Shown here: positions 41,697-49,694 of the stretch, piece by piece
How positions within the stretch are numbered: position 1 is the first letter of the stretch
Layout: every line of letters begins with the position of its first letter
NCBI GenBank assembly: GCA_946481075.1
Contig: CAMLMC010000001.1
Location: 1,391,739 to 1,455,738, forward strand
Source of the DNA: an uncultured Alphaproteobacteria bacterium
Lineage (GTDB): Bacteria; Pseudomonadota; Alphaproteobacteria; Micavibrionales; Micavibrionaceae
Direction of reading: 5' to 3'
DNA: 64,000 nt
Made by a program: the position numbers and the translations under genes
The notes under the pieces: generated by a model
What the model was told of the DNA's origin: nothing
The model's input: only the letters and a program-made list of their open reading frames with translations
The model's database searches: none

Positions 41697-42701
41697 CTAA
41701 TTGTTCTGTTCCCTGCGTATTTTGCGCCACTTTGCGACGTTCGAATTATGCTCGGCCAATGTGCGGGCAAATGCATGGCCGCCGCTGCCATCGGCCACGA
41801 AATAAATGAAATCATGGCTTTCCGGATGCAATACCGCCTCGATCGAATCGCGGCCCGGATTGGCGATCGGACCCGGTGGCAAACCCACATTCTTATAAGT
41901 GTTATACGGCGTTTCCTCCTGCAAATCACGGGTCAGAAGGCGGCGCCCAATCGGCCCTTGCCCGTCATTTTGCACCTGTCCCATGGTCATACCATAGATC
42001 ACGGTGGGATCGCTTTGAAGCGGCATACCAAGACGCAGGCGATTGATAAAGACACCGGCGACCTTTTTGCGCTCCGATGCCACGCCTGTTTCCTTTTCGA
42101 CAATAGAGGCGAGCGTTACGGCCTCCTCCGGTGTATTGAACGGCAACCCCTCGCTGCGCGTGGGCCATAATTCTTCAATGGCCTTCGTCATTGCCGCGCT
42201 CATCTGCTCAATCACCTTCTGGCGCGTATCGGCGCGGGTATAGTGATAGGTTTCGGGCAACAGCGTGCCTTCTTTCGGGATCTCCAGAACGGGATCTCCG
42301 CTCAGATCCGCGGCCGCATTCAGGTTGGCAATTATCTGATGGGATGTAAGCCCTTCGGGGAAGGTAATCTTGCGGTCATAGACGCGGCCTTCACGTAGCA
42401 TGGCAAGCACATCATTTACGGACATCGCTGGGGTGAATTCATATTCACCGGCCTTTAGGCTGCCCTGCCCCTTTTGAAAGGCCGCATTGATCTTGAAGGT
42501 AAGGGAGGAGTCGATAATCTGCTCACCCTCCAATGCCTGCGCAATTGCCGCAATACCTTGGCCGCGTTCGATCAGGATGATTTTGGTATCGGATAAAGGG
42601 CCAGGTGCCTTGGCGGTCTGTAGAATATAGGCGATTGTCACGCCTGCCATAATCACGCCCAGCAAAGCCAGACTTCCCAGAATCGCAATAGATTTTTTCA
42701 T
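41697..42701 (-). CDS. mltG: Endolytic murein transglycosylase MltG
   Basis: An inner-membrane lytic transglycosylase that cuts nascent glycan strands and sets their length; 334 residues. Seen: an N-terminal membrane helix (about 3-25), a LysM-like segment, and the YceG-type catalytic region with TLASIVEKETGVASERKKVA near 205 (catalytic Glu), NRLRLGMPLQSDPTVIYG near 228, and a late PPGPIANPGRDSIEAVLHPE near 277. The start is ATG 42701; GGAGG lies ~11 nt upstream and an in-frame TTG at 42725 is the alternative. mltG commonly follows fabF directly, but here a small rightward gene lies between them. Confidence 0.93.
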   Translation of the reverse strand: MKKSIAILGSLALLGVIMAGVTIAYILQTAKAPGPLSDTKIILIERGQGIAAIAQALEGEQIIDSSLTFKINAAFQKGQGSLKAGEYEFTPAMSVNDVLAMLREGRVYDRKITFPEGLTSHQIIANLNAAADLSGDPVLEIPKEGTLLPETYHYTRADTRQKVIEQMSAAMTKAIEELWPTRSEGLPFNTPEEAVTLASIVEKETGVASERKKVAGVFINRLRLGMPLQSDPTVIYGMTMGQVQNDGQGPIGRRLLTRDLQEETPYNTYKNVGLPPGPIANPGRDSIEAVLHPESHDFIYFVADGSGGHAFARTLAEHNSNVAKWRKIRREQNN

Positions 42702-42896
42702 TGTCAGAATGGTCCTCCCCGTCAAAGCGCTTGATTAAAATGGGAAAATTTGCCGCTAAAAACAAGCCAAAATAATTTTAAAATAAAGCGGAACCACCCG
42801 CCGCTTGTTGGGATTGGTTAAGTGACTGCGCCGCTCGTATTGCACAAACGCATGCCAGGCGTGCGCTTATCAACCCCAATAATGGAGATTACGTTT

Positions 42897-43055
42897 ATGA
42901 ACAACGATCAGAATATGAATCAGGAATCACGCCAACACAAAAACGCAGGTAATTTCGCCAATGACCGCAAACGCGCCGCCGAAGCAGGCCGCAAAGGTGG
43001 TCAGGCATCCCGTGGCGGTGGCCGCCGCCCGAACAACAGCTCGATGGAGGAGTAA
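42897..43055 (+). CDS. KGG-motif stress-induced small protein
   Basis: 52 residues from ATG 42897 (MNNDQNMNQES); GGAGA lies 9 nt upstream. Almost wholly polar, with FANDRKRAAEAGRKGGQASRGG, the KGG (con-10/YciG) pattern found in general-stress proteins of soil and plant bacteria. It ends in a serine- and asparagine-rich tail. It lies on the opposite strand between fabF and mltG, with a shared bidirectional terminator toward fabF. In related proteins expression rises on starvation or desiccation; that is family knowledge, not seen here. Confidence 0.82.
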   Translation: MNNDQNMNQESRQHKNAGNFANDRKRAAEAGRKGGQASRGGGRRPNNSSMEE

Positions 43056-43078
43056 GGGCAAAAGTAATTACAGAATTA

Positions 43079-43106
43079 AAAAGGGCGGTTCGATGACCGC
43101 CCTTTT
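43079..43106. terminator. Bidirectional terminator between KGG gene and fabF
   Basis: An 11-bp stem AAAAGGGCGGT/ACCGCCCTTTT with a TCGATG loop and T-rich tails on both sides. Confidence 0.9.
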
Positions 43107-43123
43107 CTTTTTTGTACCGCGAC

Positions 43124-44395
43124 CTACACCTTCTTCATAACCACGGAGGCATTGGTGCCACCGAATCCGAAGGAATTGGAAAGCGCAACATTCACTTTCT
43201 TTTCCTTGGCAACCTTCGGAACGAGATCAAGGCCCTTGCATGGCTCTGACACATTCTCGAGGTTTAAAGTGGGCGGTAGGATTCCGGTCTCGATCGCCTT
43301 AATGGAATAGATGGCCTCCACGGCACCGGCGGCGCCCAACAGGTGACCGATTGCGGATTTGGTCGATGACATCGACATGGTGCCAAGTGCATTGGCGAAA
43401 AGGTTTTTAACGGCCGTGCATTCCAGTCCATCGCCCACCGGCGTCGATGTCCCGTGCGCGTTCACATAGTCAACATCTTCCGGATTGAGGCCTGCGTTTT
43501 TCAGGGCTGCCTTCATCGCGCGGTAACCGCCATCGCCATTTTCGGCAGGGGATGTGATGTGATACGCATCGCCCGACATGCCATAGCCGACAATTTCGGC
43601 ATAGATTTTAGCACCGCGTTTTTTTGCGTGTTCATATTCCTCCAGAACGACAATCCCCGCCCCCTCGCCGATGACGAAACCATCGCGCCCCTCATCGAAC
43701 GGGCGGGAGCCTGCGGACGGATTATCGTTATAGGAGGTGGACAGCGCGCGCGCAGCGGCAAAACCGGCAACGCCCAGCGGCGTCACGGCGGCTTCCGCGC
43801 CGCCCGCCACCATAACGTCGGCATCGCCCAGCGCGATAATACGCGCAGAATCACCGATCGCATGCGTACCGGTGGCACAGGCAGTGACCACCGAATGGTT
43901 CGGTCCTTTGAAACCATATTTGATAGACACATGGCCAGAAGCCAGATTGATCAGCATCGCCGGAATACAAAATGGTGATAAACGGCGCGGACCACGCTCA
44001 TGCAACGTGATCGATGATTCATACATGGTACCAAGGCCGCCGATGCCCGATCCGATCAGGACGCCCGTGCGGTATTGGTCTTCCTCGTTTGCGGGAACCC
44101 AGCCGGAATCTTCGATTGCTTCCTGCGCGGCTGCAATCCCATAGCAGATAAACTGGTCTATCTTCTTCTGTTCTTTCTTTTCGACGAACAGATCGACATT
44201 GAACGCGCCATCGGACGGGCTCTCGTCCGTACTTTTCGGTACAAGGCCCGCAATTTGCGATGCCATTTCGGAGGCATCCCATTCATCGATCTTGCGGATA
44301 CCGCTCTTGCCCGAGGTGATGGAATCCCAGTTGCGTTTTACGCCCACGCCGAGCGGGGAAACCATTCCCATGCCTGTTACAACAACGCGTCTCAT
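43124..44395 (-). CDS. fabF: 3-oxoacyl-ACP synthase II
   Basis: The elongating condensing enzyme of fatty-acid synthesis in the cytoplasm; 423 residues. Seen: [18 protein letters not shown] at the N-terminus, the active-site cysteine in [14 protein letters not shown] near 170, the first His in [12 protein letters not shown] near 312, and the second in [19 protein letters not shown] near 345. The C-terminal [12 protein letters not shown] is intact. Preceded by acpP after 80 nt, as expected for the fab cluster; followed by the terminator at 43079, so the unit ends here and mltG is separate. Confidence 0.98.
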   Translation of the reverse strand: MRRVVVTGMGMVSPLGVGVKRNWDSITSGKSGIRKIDEWDASEMASQIAGLVPKSTDESPSDGAFNVDLFVEKKEQKKIDQFICYGIAAAQEAIEDSGWVPANEEDQYRTGVLIGSGIGGLGTMYESSITLHERGPRRLSPFCIPAMLINLASGHVSIKYGFKGPNHSVVTACATGTHAIGDSARIIALGDADVMVAGGAEAAVTPLGVAGFAAARALSTSYNDNPSAGSRPFDEGRDGFVIGEGAGIVVLEEYEHAKKRGAKIYAEIVGYGMSGDAYHITSPAENGDGGYRAMKAALKNAGLNPEDVDYVNAHGTSTPVGDGLECTAVKNLFANALGTMSMSSTKSAIGHLLGAAGAVEAIYSIKAIETGILPPTLNLENVSEPCKGLDLVPKVAKEKKVNVALSNSFGFGGTNASVVMKKV

Positions 44396-44475
44396 GCTTT
44401 TTCTCCTAAAAGTAACGGCGGCAACTATACTGAAATAGTCACGCCGCCGTTAGATCAAATTATAGTGCAGTGCGA

Positions 44476-44715
44476 TTACTCGCCGGAGTTTGCCGTGATG
44501 AAGTTAACGGCATCGCCAACTGTCTGGATTTTCTCGGCAGCATCGTCCGGAATTTCAACTTTGAATTCTTCTTCGAAAGCCATGACCAGCTCAACTGTGT
44601 CGAGGGAGTCTGCGCCCAGATCATCAATGAAGCTTGCGCCCTCTGTCACTTTTGCGGCGTCAACACCTAGGTGCTCGACGACAATCTTTTTCACGCGGTC
44701 TGCAATATCGCTCAT
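44476..44715 (-). CDS. acpP: Acyl carrier protein
   Basis: 79 residues, strongly acidic. Seen: the phosphopantetheine attachment site [15 protein letters not shown] near residue 36 (Ser in DSL), and four-helix ACP pattern around it. It is modified by AcpS (7717-8118). Placed between the HAD gene and fabF; in most relatives it directly follows fabG. The upstream gap of about 120 nt may hold a separate promoter, as acpP is usually expressed far above its neighbours. Confidence 0.98.
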   Translation of the reverse strand: MSDIADRVKKIVVEHLGVDAAKVTEGASFIDDLGADSLDTVELVMAFEEEFKVEIPDDAAEKIQTVGDAVNFITANSGE

Positions 44716-44838
44716 TGCTTCTCTACCTTTTCTTTAATCAGTTAATTTGTGAATTCGGAAGGGACTTTACCAAAGGAAAACGCCTTTGCAAGCCCTTTCA
44801 TGGTGCATAGCACCCCAAATATCAAAAATCTATAATAT

Positions 44839-45513
44839 TCAAAGACCTAGCCGTTCCTTTATGTGGATAAGACTATGAAAAACCTCATGTGCTCCGGCCT
44901 CTTTCAGGGCCTGCACGTCTTTTTCGGTCTTGTGTCCGGCATCGGCAAAACCGAAAACAGTCATGCCTGCTGCAACCCCTGCGCGAACCCCCGCCATGCT
45001 ATCTTCGATCACAAGGCATTTTTCTGGCGCCACGCCCATTTTATCGGCGGCGAATAAAAACAGGTCTGGATACGGCTTCGGGTTCTTTACCTGAATTTTG
45101 GTGAAAACAGTTTCTTCGGTGAAATATTGCATCAGGTCTGTGATCTTAAGGGATTCAAGAACGTTCCGGCGCTCGCCGTTCGATGCCACGCAGATTTTGT
45201 ATTTGTCTTTACTGGCGGCAACAAGCTCAGGAGCATGTTCAATCGGCTGCAATCCTGTCAGCTGTAGCTCCGCCACGCGGGTCATATATTTCTGCACCGT
45301 ATCTTCGGGCGGCGTCTTGCCTGTTTCCATCTGGATTTTAAGCAGGATATTGGAAACCGTTGTCCCGACCCAATTGGACAGCGCGTATTCCAGTGTGAAC
45401 TGCGTGAACCCCGCCTCGTGCAAAACTTCCAAAAGCGCGCGATTGTTGATGTTCTCGCTATCGGTCAGCGTGCCGTCGCAGTCATAGATGATGAGATCGA
45501 AGTTTGTTTCCAT
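44839..45513 (-). CDS. HAD-superfamily hydrolase (beta-phosphoglucomutase/PGP-like)
   Basis: A probable phosphatase or phosphomutase on a small phosphosugar; 224 residues. Seen: motif I IIYDCDGTLTDSENINNRA near residue 8 (nucleophile Asp and general acid), a cap with FTLEYALSNWVGTT, the motif II region CVASNGERRN near 112, motif III KNPKPYPDLFLFAA near 143 with its Lys, and motif IV LVIEDSMAGVRAGVAAG near 167. Substrate not readable. It lies inside the fab cluster, between fabG and acpP, which is unusual. The copy-2 palindrome ends 2 nt before its start codon, and no ribosome site is visible there. Confidence 0.88.
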   Translation of the reverse strand: METNFDLIIYDCDGTLTDSENINNRALLEVLHEAGFTQFTLEYALSNWVGTTVSNILLKIQMETGKTPPEDTVQKYMTRVAELQLTGLQPIEHAPELVAASKDKYKICVASNGERRNVLESLKITDLMQYFTEETVFTKIQVKNPKPYPDLFLFAADKMGVAPEKCLVIEDSMAGVRAGVAAGMTVFGFADAGHKTEKDVQALKEAGAHEVFHSLIHIKERLGL

Positions 45514-45515
45514 TT

Positions 45516-45591
45516 TGTCATTCTGAGCGTAGCGAAGAATCTCTTCGAAAATGTTAGGAGATCCTTCGGGGCAAAGCCCCTCAGGATGACA
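45516..45591. repeat. Long imperfect palindrome, copy 2
   Basis: Same orientation and outer arms as copy 1 (TGTCATTCTGAGCG ... CCTCAGGATGACA), with a different inner loop and an 8-nt longer body. It fills the gap between fabG (stop 45601) and the HAD start (45513). Confidence 0.85.
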
Positions 45592-45600
45592 GACGGCAGA

Positions 45601-46338
45601 CTAAATCATCGCCATTCCACCGTTAACATGGATAGTGGATCCTGTAACATATCCCGCCTCTTCGGATGCCAGATAGGCAACCGCTGCCGCGATATCTTCA
45701 CTTGATCCCATTTTGCCTGCCGGAATAGTGGAATTGATTTTGGATTTCTGGTCGTCCGTCAAAACTTCGGTCATTGCGGTGGCGATAAAGCCGGGTGCCA
45801 CGCAATTGACCGTGATGTTGCGGGATGCAATTTCCGCTGCCATCGCCTTGGACCAGCCGATCATACCGGCCTTGGACGCCACATAGTTACATTGGCCCGG
45901 ATTGCCTGTCACGCCAACAACGGAGGCAATGTTGATGATGCGACCCCAGCGGCGTTTCATCATGCCGCGCTGCACGGCCTGCGCCAGTTTGAACGTTGCC
46001 GTCATGTTCACGTCGATCACCTGTTGCCAGTCTTCATCCTTCATACGCATGGAAAGACCATCGCGTGTCAGGCCCGCGTTGTTCACGAGGATATCAACCG
46101 CACCAAATTTTTCTTCGGCATCTTTGAGCAGAATATCGATTGCATCCGAAGAAGACAGATCGGCCACAACAGCATGCGCTTTGTCGCCGATTTCATTCTT
46201 CAGTTCACTAAGCTTGGCTTCGTTGCGGCCTGTGATAACGACATTCGCGCCTTGCGCGGCGAGGGCTTTTGCAATAGCGCCGCCAATTCCGCCTGTCGCG
46301 CCTGTCACCAGCGCGGTTTTACCTGTTAGGTTGAACAT
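45601..46338 (-). CDS. fabG: 3-oxoacyl-ACP reductase
   Basis: An NADPH-dependent SDR enzyme of 245 residues that reduces 3-oxoacyl-ACP. Seen: TGATGGIGGAIAKAL at residue 11 (G-x-x-x-G-x-G), NNAGLTRDGLSMRM near 85, the catalytic Ser region IINIASVVG near 137, Tyr and Lys in CNYVASKAGMIGW near 149, and VAPGFIATAMTEVL near 182. Starts 4 nt after the fabD stop, so it is coupled to it. The downstream spacing to the HAD gene is filled by a palindromic repeat. Confidence 0.98.
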   Translation of the reverse strand: MFNLTGKTALVTGATGGIGGAIAKALAAQGANVVITGRNEAKLSELKNEIGDKAHAVVADLSSSDAIDILLKDAEEKFGAVDILVNNAGLTRDGLSMRMKDEDWQQVIDVNMTATFKLAQAVQRGMMKRRWGRIINIASVVGVTGNPGQCNYVASKAGMIGWSKAMAAEIASRNITVNCVAPGFIATAMTEVLTDDQKSKINSTIPAGKMGSSEDIAAAVAYLASEEAGYVTGSTIHVNGGMAMI

Positions 46339-46342
46339 TTGA

Positions 46343-47299
46343 CTATCCTTTCAATTTCGTGATGAGGGCTTCGATACCCTCAGGTGTGCCGACGCTCTCG
46401 ACAGCGATATCTTTTTCGATGCGTTTGACAAGGCCCGCGAGGACTTTGCCCGCGCCGAGCTCGACCATTTCGCTCACACCCTCATTCTTCATAAAGGTCA
46501 CAGATTCACGCCATCTGACACGGCCCGTAATCTGGTCGACCAGCAGGCGGCGAATCTCCGATGGCTCGCTCACCGCTTTCGCCGTGACGTTGGAAACAAC
46601 CGGAACAAAAGGCGGGCGAATATTCGTGTCGGCCAGAGCATATGCCATCTCTTGGGCCGCCGGCGCCATCAACGAACAATGGAATGGCGCAGAGACAGGC
46701 AGCATTACAGCGCGCTTCGCGCCCGCTTCCGAAGCAAGCGCAACGGCTGCCTCCACAGCGGCCATATGACCGGAGACCACAACCTGTCCATCGGAGTTGT
46801 CATTTGCCACCTGACAGACAATCTGCTTGCCGCCTTCGGTGGCTTTTTTGGTAACATTGTCGACCGCTTCCAGATCAAGCCCCAGAATGGCCGCCATAGC
46901 GCCGATACCAACAGGAACCGCTTTTTGCATCGCCTTACCGCGTGTGCGTAACAGCTTTGCCGTCACGGCCAGATCGAGCGAGCCTGCGGCGGTCAGTGCG
47001 GAATATTCGCCAAGGGAGTGACCCGCAACAAAGGATGTATATTGATCGAGACGAATGCCGCCCTGTTTCTTCAGGATGCGCATCACCGCTTGGGAGACTG
47101 CCATCAACGCGGGCTGGGTGTTTTCGGTGAGGTTCAGCTGGTCTTCCGGCCCTTCGAACATCAACTTGGATAGTTTTTGCGACAGGGCATCATCGACCTG
47201 TTCGAACACCTCGCGGGCCTCGGTGAACGCCTCGGCAAGGTCCTTCCCCATCCCGACGAATTGCGATCCCTGACCGGGAAAGATAAAAGCGCGGCTCAT
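46343..47299 (-). CDS. fabD: Malonyl-CoA:ACP transacylase
   Basis: Loads malonyl groups from CoA to ACP; 318 residues. Seen: FIFPGQGSQFVGMGKDLAE at the N-terminus, the active-site serine in FVAGHSLGEYSALTAAG near 92, an RRLL/RW segment near 240 that includes the arginine family motif, and the catalytic His in VSAPFHCSLM near 204. First gene of the leftward fabD-fabG-HAD-acpP-fabF unit; a TTGACG-type promoter lies about 35 nt upstream. Confidence 0.97.
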   Translation of the reverse strand: MSRAFIFPGQGSQFVGMGKDLAEAFTEAREVFEQVDDALSQKLSKLMFEGPEDQLNLTENTQPALMAVSQAVMRILKKQGGIRLDQYTSFVAGHSLGEYSALTAAGSLDLAVTAKLLRTRGKAMQKAVPVGIGAMAAILGLDLEAVDNVTKKATEGGKQIVCQVANDNSDGQVVVSGHMAAVEAAVALASEAGAKRAVMLPVSAPFHCSLMAPAAQEMAYALADTNIRPPFVPVVSNVTAKAVSEPSEIRRLLVDQITGRVRWRESVTFMKNEGVSEMVELGAGKVLAGLVKRIEKDIAVESVGTPEGIEALITKLKG

Positions 47300-47332
47300 T
47301 TTATAACTCTCTTATGTTGGACTGACGTGGGG

Positions 47333-47361
47333 AGAATGCGAATTTAGCAAGCCCACGTCAA
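47333..47361 (-). promoter_or_regulatory. Candidate promoter of the fab unit
   Basis: Minus strand TTGACG (47361-47356), 17-nt spacer, CATTCT (47338-47333, a weak -10). About 34 nt before the fabD start. Motif match only. Confidence 0.4.
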
Positions 47362-47671
47362 GACTTTGCTAGGACTTGCAAAGCCCAAACTTATCCACAA
47401 CCATACCGCGCTGCGCAATACAATATTATAGCCATAAGATGTTTTTTGTTATATTAATACAAAATATTCGGACAATGAGGGGCATTGGTTGCGCAAGGTT
47501 CAGGAAAAGAACCCGCCCGTGCCATATTCTTGTCCAGAAGTTGGACCAGACTATTCGCATACTGATTCGAAGGGGATGAAAAGCGGGATACAACCCGCCT
47601 TAGACACAGCGGAAACCAGAGGAACTTGTGGCCGAACGGCTAAAACCCATTACCTACCAGGAGGTATGACC
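47362..47671 (+). other. Structured non-coding leader before the 98-residue gene
   Basis: About 310 nt without a supported gene. The left part is AT-rich (47415-47470) and could hold a promoter. Further right are GTCCA/TGGAC (5-bp) and GCGGG/CCCGC (47583-47598) hairpins and a small GCC/GGC hairpin near 47631, then a strong AGGAGG at 47659-47664. The leader looks longer and more structured than needed for a simple gene, but no known riboswitch is recognised. Confidence 0.45.
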
Positions 47672-47968
47672 ATGAGCTCTTTTACAACTGATACAAAAAA
47701 AGTAATCCACCGTGTACTCGAAGACACCAGACTGGCCTACAACATATCCTGCGACTGGGAACACCCCAATGCCGATTATGCGGAATACGCCTCGACACAG
47801 GCGTTGGCCGAATTCCGGCACGCGCTCGCTTGTGAGGATTTAACCCATGACCAGCTCTGCATGATGCTCCGCCGCGCGGCCGCGAAGGAACGCCGCCGCC
47901 AGTGCAAAACGCCATGGGCAATGTTCATGACCAATTATCTGGAACGCAACGATGTGGCCAACAGCTAG
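47672..47968 (+). CDS. Small unknown cytoplasmic protein, 98 residues
   Basis: The start is ATG 47672 (MSSFTTDTKKV), fixed by AGGAGG 7 nt upstream; a longer in-frame reading back to 47489 has no such support. No signal peptide or membrane segment. Mixed charged helices, with YNISCDWEHP near residue 25 and a basic RRAAAKERRRQCKTP near 68. Three cysteines. Not recognised. It has its own leader and terminator, so it is an independent unit, and the strong ribosome site suggests high expression. It lies between the fab cluster and the rpsF operon. Confidence 0.72.
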   Translation: MSSFTTDTKKVIHRVLEDTRLAYNISCDWEHPNADYAEYASTQALAEFRHALACEDLTHDQLCMMLRRAAAKERRRQCKTPWAMFMTNYLERNDVANS

Positions 47969-47992
47969 GAAAGATTAATATTGAGTATGCTG

Positions 47993-48019
47993 CGGGCCTT
48001 TCAACAGGCCCGTTTTTTT
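47993..48019 (+). terminator. Terminator after the 98-residue gene
   Basis: CGGGCCT/AGGCCCG stem, loop TTCAAC, then seven T. Confidence 0.93.
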
Positions 48020-48061
48020 ATGAAAAAAACAGATGTGTACTCTTGAAATCGCCGTTTTTGC

Positions 48062-48091
48062 TTGCCTTTACGGCCCAAAACCCCCTATAAC
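48062..48091 (+). promoter_or_regulatory. Promoter of the rpsF operon
   Basis: TTGCCT (48062-48067), 18-nt spacer, TATAAC (48086-48091), just after the previous terminator. Leader of about 80 nt to rpsF. Confidence 0.5.
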
Positions 48092-48102
48092 GCCCATACC
48101 TC

Positions 48103-48150
48103 GCCGGAACACAGGCATAAATGTCCGGCTTTTCCATCCACGGTGGATGG
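48103..48150 (+). promoter_or_regulatory. Structured rpsF leader (possible S6:S18 autoregulatory site)
   Basis: Two stems: GCCGGA(A)CA/TGTCCGGC (48103-48129, one bulged A) and CCATCC/GGATGG with an ACGGT loop (48134-48150). The S6:S18 complex is known to bind a leader motif with a CCG-containing bulge in many bacteria; I cannot confirm that exact motif here, so the assignment is tentative. Confidence 0.4.
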
Positions 48151-48179
48151 TACTTTTAACAACCCATGAGGAGAAAACT

Positions 48180-48539
48180 ATGCCCTTCTACGAAACCGTG
48201 TTTATCGCACGGCAGGACCTCAGTGACGCTCAGGTAAAAGAGATCACGGAAGCCTGCGAACAAATCATCAAAGACGGCAAAGGCAAAATTGTTAAGACCG
48301 AAAACTGGGGTCTGCGCACACTCGCCTACCGCATCAACAAAAACCGTAAAGGACACTATGTCCTGATCGAGACAGACACACCTGCTCCGGCCCTGCTGGA
48401 AATGGAACGTACGCTGCGCCTGAATGAAAACATTCTGCGCTATATGTCGATCAAGCTGGATACGCTGTCCAAAGGCCCGTCCAAGATTATCGATAAGAAT
48501 ACATCCGATGACGATATCACAGGCAAGGAGGCCGCATAA
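48180..48539 (+). CDS. rpsF: 30S ribosomal protein S6
   Basis: 119 residues. Ribosomal protein of the 30S platform, partner of S18. Seen: [19 protein letters not shown] at the N-terminus (YE-x-VFI typical), then [20 protein letters not shown] near residue 36 and [10 protein letters not shown] near 57. The C-terminal ~20 residues form a polar tail ([14 protein letters not shown]), longer than in E. coli. ATG 48180 with GAGGAGA 5 nt upstream. Stop 2 nt before rpsR, so coupled. Confidence 0.97.
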   Translation: MPFYETVFIARQDLSDAQVKEITEACEQIIKDGKGKIVKTENWGLRTLAYRINKNRKGHYVLIETDTPAPALLEMERTLRLNENILRYMSIKLDTLSKGPSKIIDKNTSDDDITGKEAA

Positions 48540-48541
48540 TC

Positions 48542-48853
48542 ATGTCCGAACGCGAACAACGTACTGATCGCAGCGAAGGTGCCGGCCCGAAGAAAAGCTT
48601 CTTCCGTCGCCGCAAGACCTGCCCGTTCTCCGGTCCCCGTGCCATCACGATCGACTGGAAAGATGTCCGTATGCTGGGCCGCTATGTGTCCGAGCGCGGT
48701 AAGATTGTCCCGGCCCGTATCACGGCCGCTTCGCAAAAGAAGCAGCGTGAACTGGCACAGGCGATCAAGCGCGCCCGTTACATGGCCCTGATGCCATACG
48801 TCCGCAACGAAGCAGATAGCAGCGGTTCTCACAGCTCCGCTGGCCGCTTCTAA
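48542..48853 (+). CDS. rpsR: 30S ribosomal protein S18
   Basis: 103 residues with the S18 core [20 protein letters not shown] and [19 protein letters not shown], ending LMPYVRN. A Ser-rich 13-residue tail follows, longer than usual (S18 is mostly 75-90 residues). Basic and Arg-rich, incorporated into the 30S with S6. 19 nt before rplI. Coupled to rpsF. Confidence 0.97.
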   Translation: MSEREQRTDRSEGAGPKKSFFRRRKTCPFSGPRAITIDWKDVRMLGRYVSERGKIVPARITAASQKKQRELAQAIKRARYMALMPYVRNEADSSGSHSSAGRF

Positions 48854-48872
48854 GAAGGAAAGGTAAATAGAA

Positions 48873-49559
48873 ATGTCTACACAAGTCATTCTTCTGGAAC
48901 GCGTGGAAAATCTTGGTGCCATGGGTGATGTTGTCACCGTGAAGCCGGGTTATGCCCGCAACTTCCTGATCCCGCAGAGCAAAGCGCTCCGCGCGACCAA
49001 GGAGAACATTGCTTACTTCGAAGCGCAAAAAGCGCATCTGACGAAGCTGAACGCCGATAAGAAAGCCGATGCCGAAAAAGCATCGAAGGCAATCGAAGGC
49101 ACGAAAGTTGTCATCATTCGCCAAGCCTCCGAAGGGGGTCAGCTCTACGGATCTGTCGCCGCACGCGATATCGCCGAAGAACTGTCCGCAGCGACAAAAC
49201 AATCGATTGCCCGCGGCCAGGTTCACCTGAACCAGGCGTTCAAGACAATCGGCCTGTTCAATGTCGATGTCGCCCTGCACCCGGAAGTTAAGGTCAAAAT
49301 TACGGTCAACGTTGCCCGTACACCGGCCGAAGCGGAGATTCAGGAAAAGACAGGCAAGGCCGTTATCGTTGATAACCGCGCCAACGCAAAGGCTGACGAT
49401 GCCGATGCAAAGGCAGCCTTCCTTGAAGACAGCGCCCTCGCAGCGGAAGCCGCCGATGCGGAAGCCGCAGCAGCCGATGAAGCCGCAGCAGCCGAAAAGG
49501 CCGCAAAGAAAGCAGCCAAAAAGGCCGCTAAGCCTGAAAGCGAAGAAGAAGCCGCCTAA
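48873..49559 (+). CDS. rplI: 50S ribosomal protein L9 with long C-terminal extension
   Basis: 228 residues. L9 core of about 150 residues: VILLERVENLGAMGDVVTVK near residue 4, PGYARNFLIPQSKALRAT near 24, a long central helix, and a C-terminal domain with YGSVAARDIAEEL near 89. The remaining ~70 residues are Ala/Lys/Glu-rich (repeats such as AAKKAAKKAAK), a charged tail also found in other alphaproteobacterial L9. It ends the rpsF-rpsR-rplI unit with a good terminator at 49582. Confidence 0.96.
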   Translation: MSTQVILLERVENLGAMGDVVTVKPGYARNFLIPQSKALRATKENIAYFEAQKAHLTKLNADKKADAEKASKAIEGTKVVIIRQASEGGQLYGSVAARDIAEELSAATKQSIARGQVHLNQAFKTIGLFNVDVALHPEVKVKITVNVARTPAEAEIQEKTGKAVIVDNRANAKADDADAKAAFLEDSALAAEAADAEAAAADEAAAAEKAAKKAAKKAAKPESEEEAA

Positions 49560-49581
49560 GCAGGCTTTGCATAAGCATTTG

Positions 49582-49610
49582 AAAGTCCCGCATATTTTGC
49601 GGGACTTTTT
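49582..49610 (+). terminator. Terminator after rplI
   Basis: An 11-bp stem AAAGTCCCGCA/TGCGGGACTTT with loop TATTT and a T run. Confidence 0.92.
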
Positions 49611-49694
49611 ACTTGGACGATATCATCCCCGCTATTCACAGACATAAAAAATTCGTTTGTGGAACCGGCGGTCAATTGGATATATCGTTCAACC

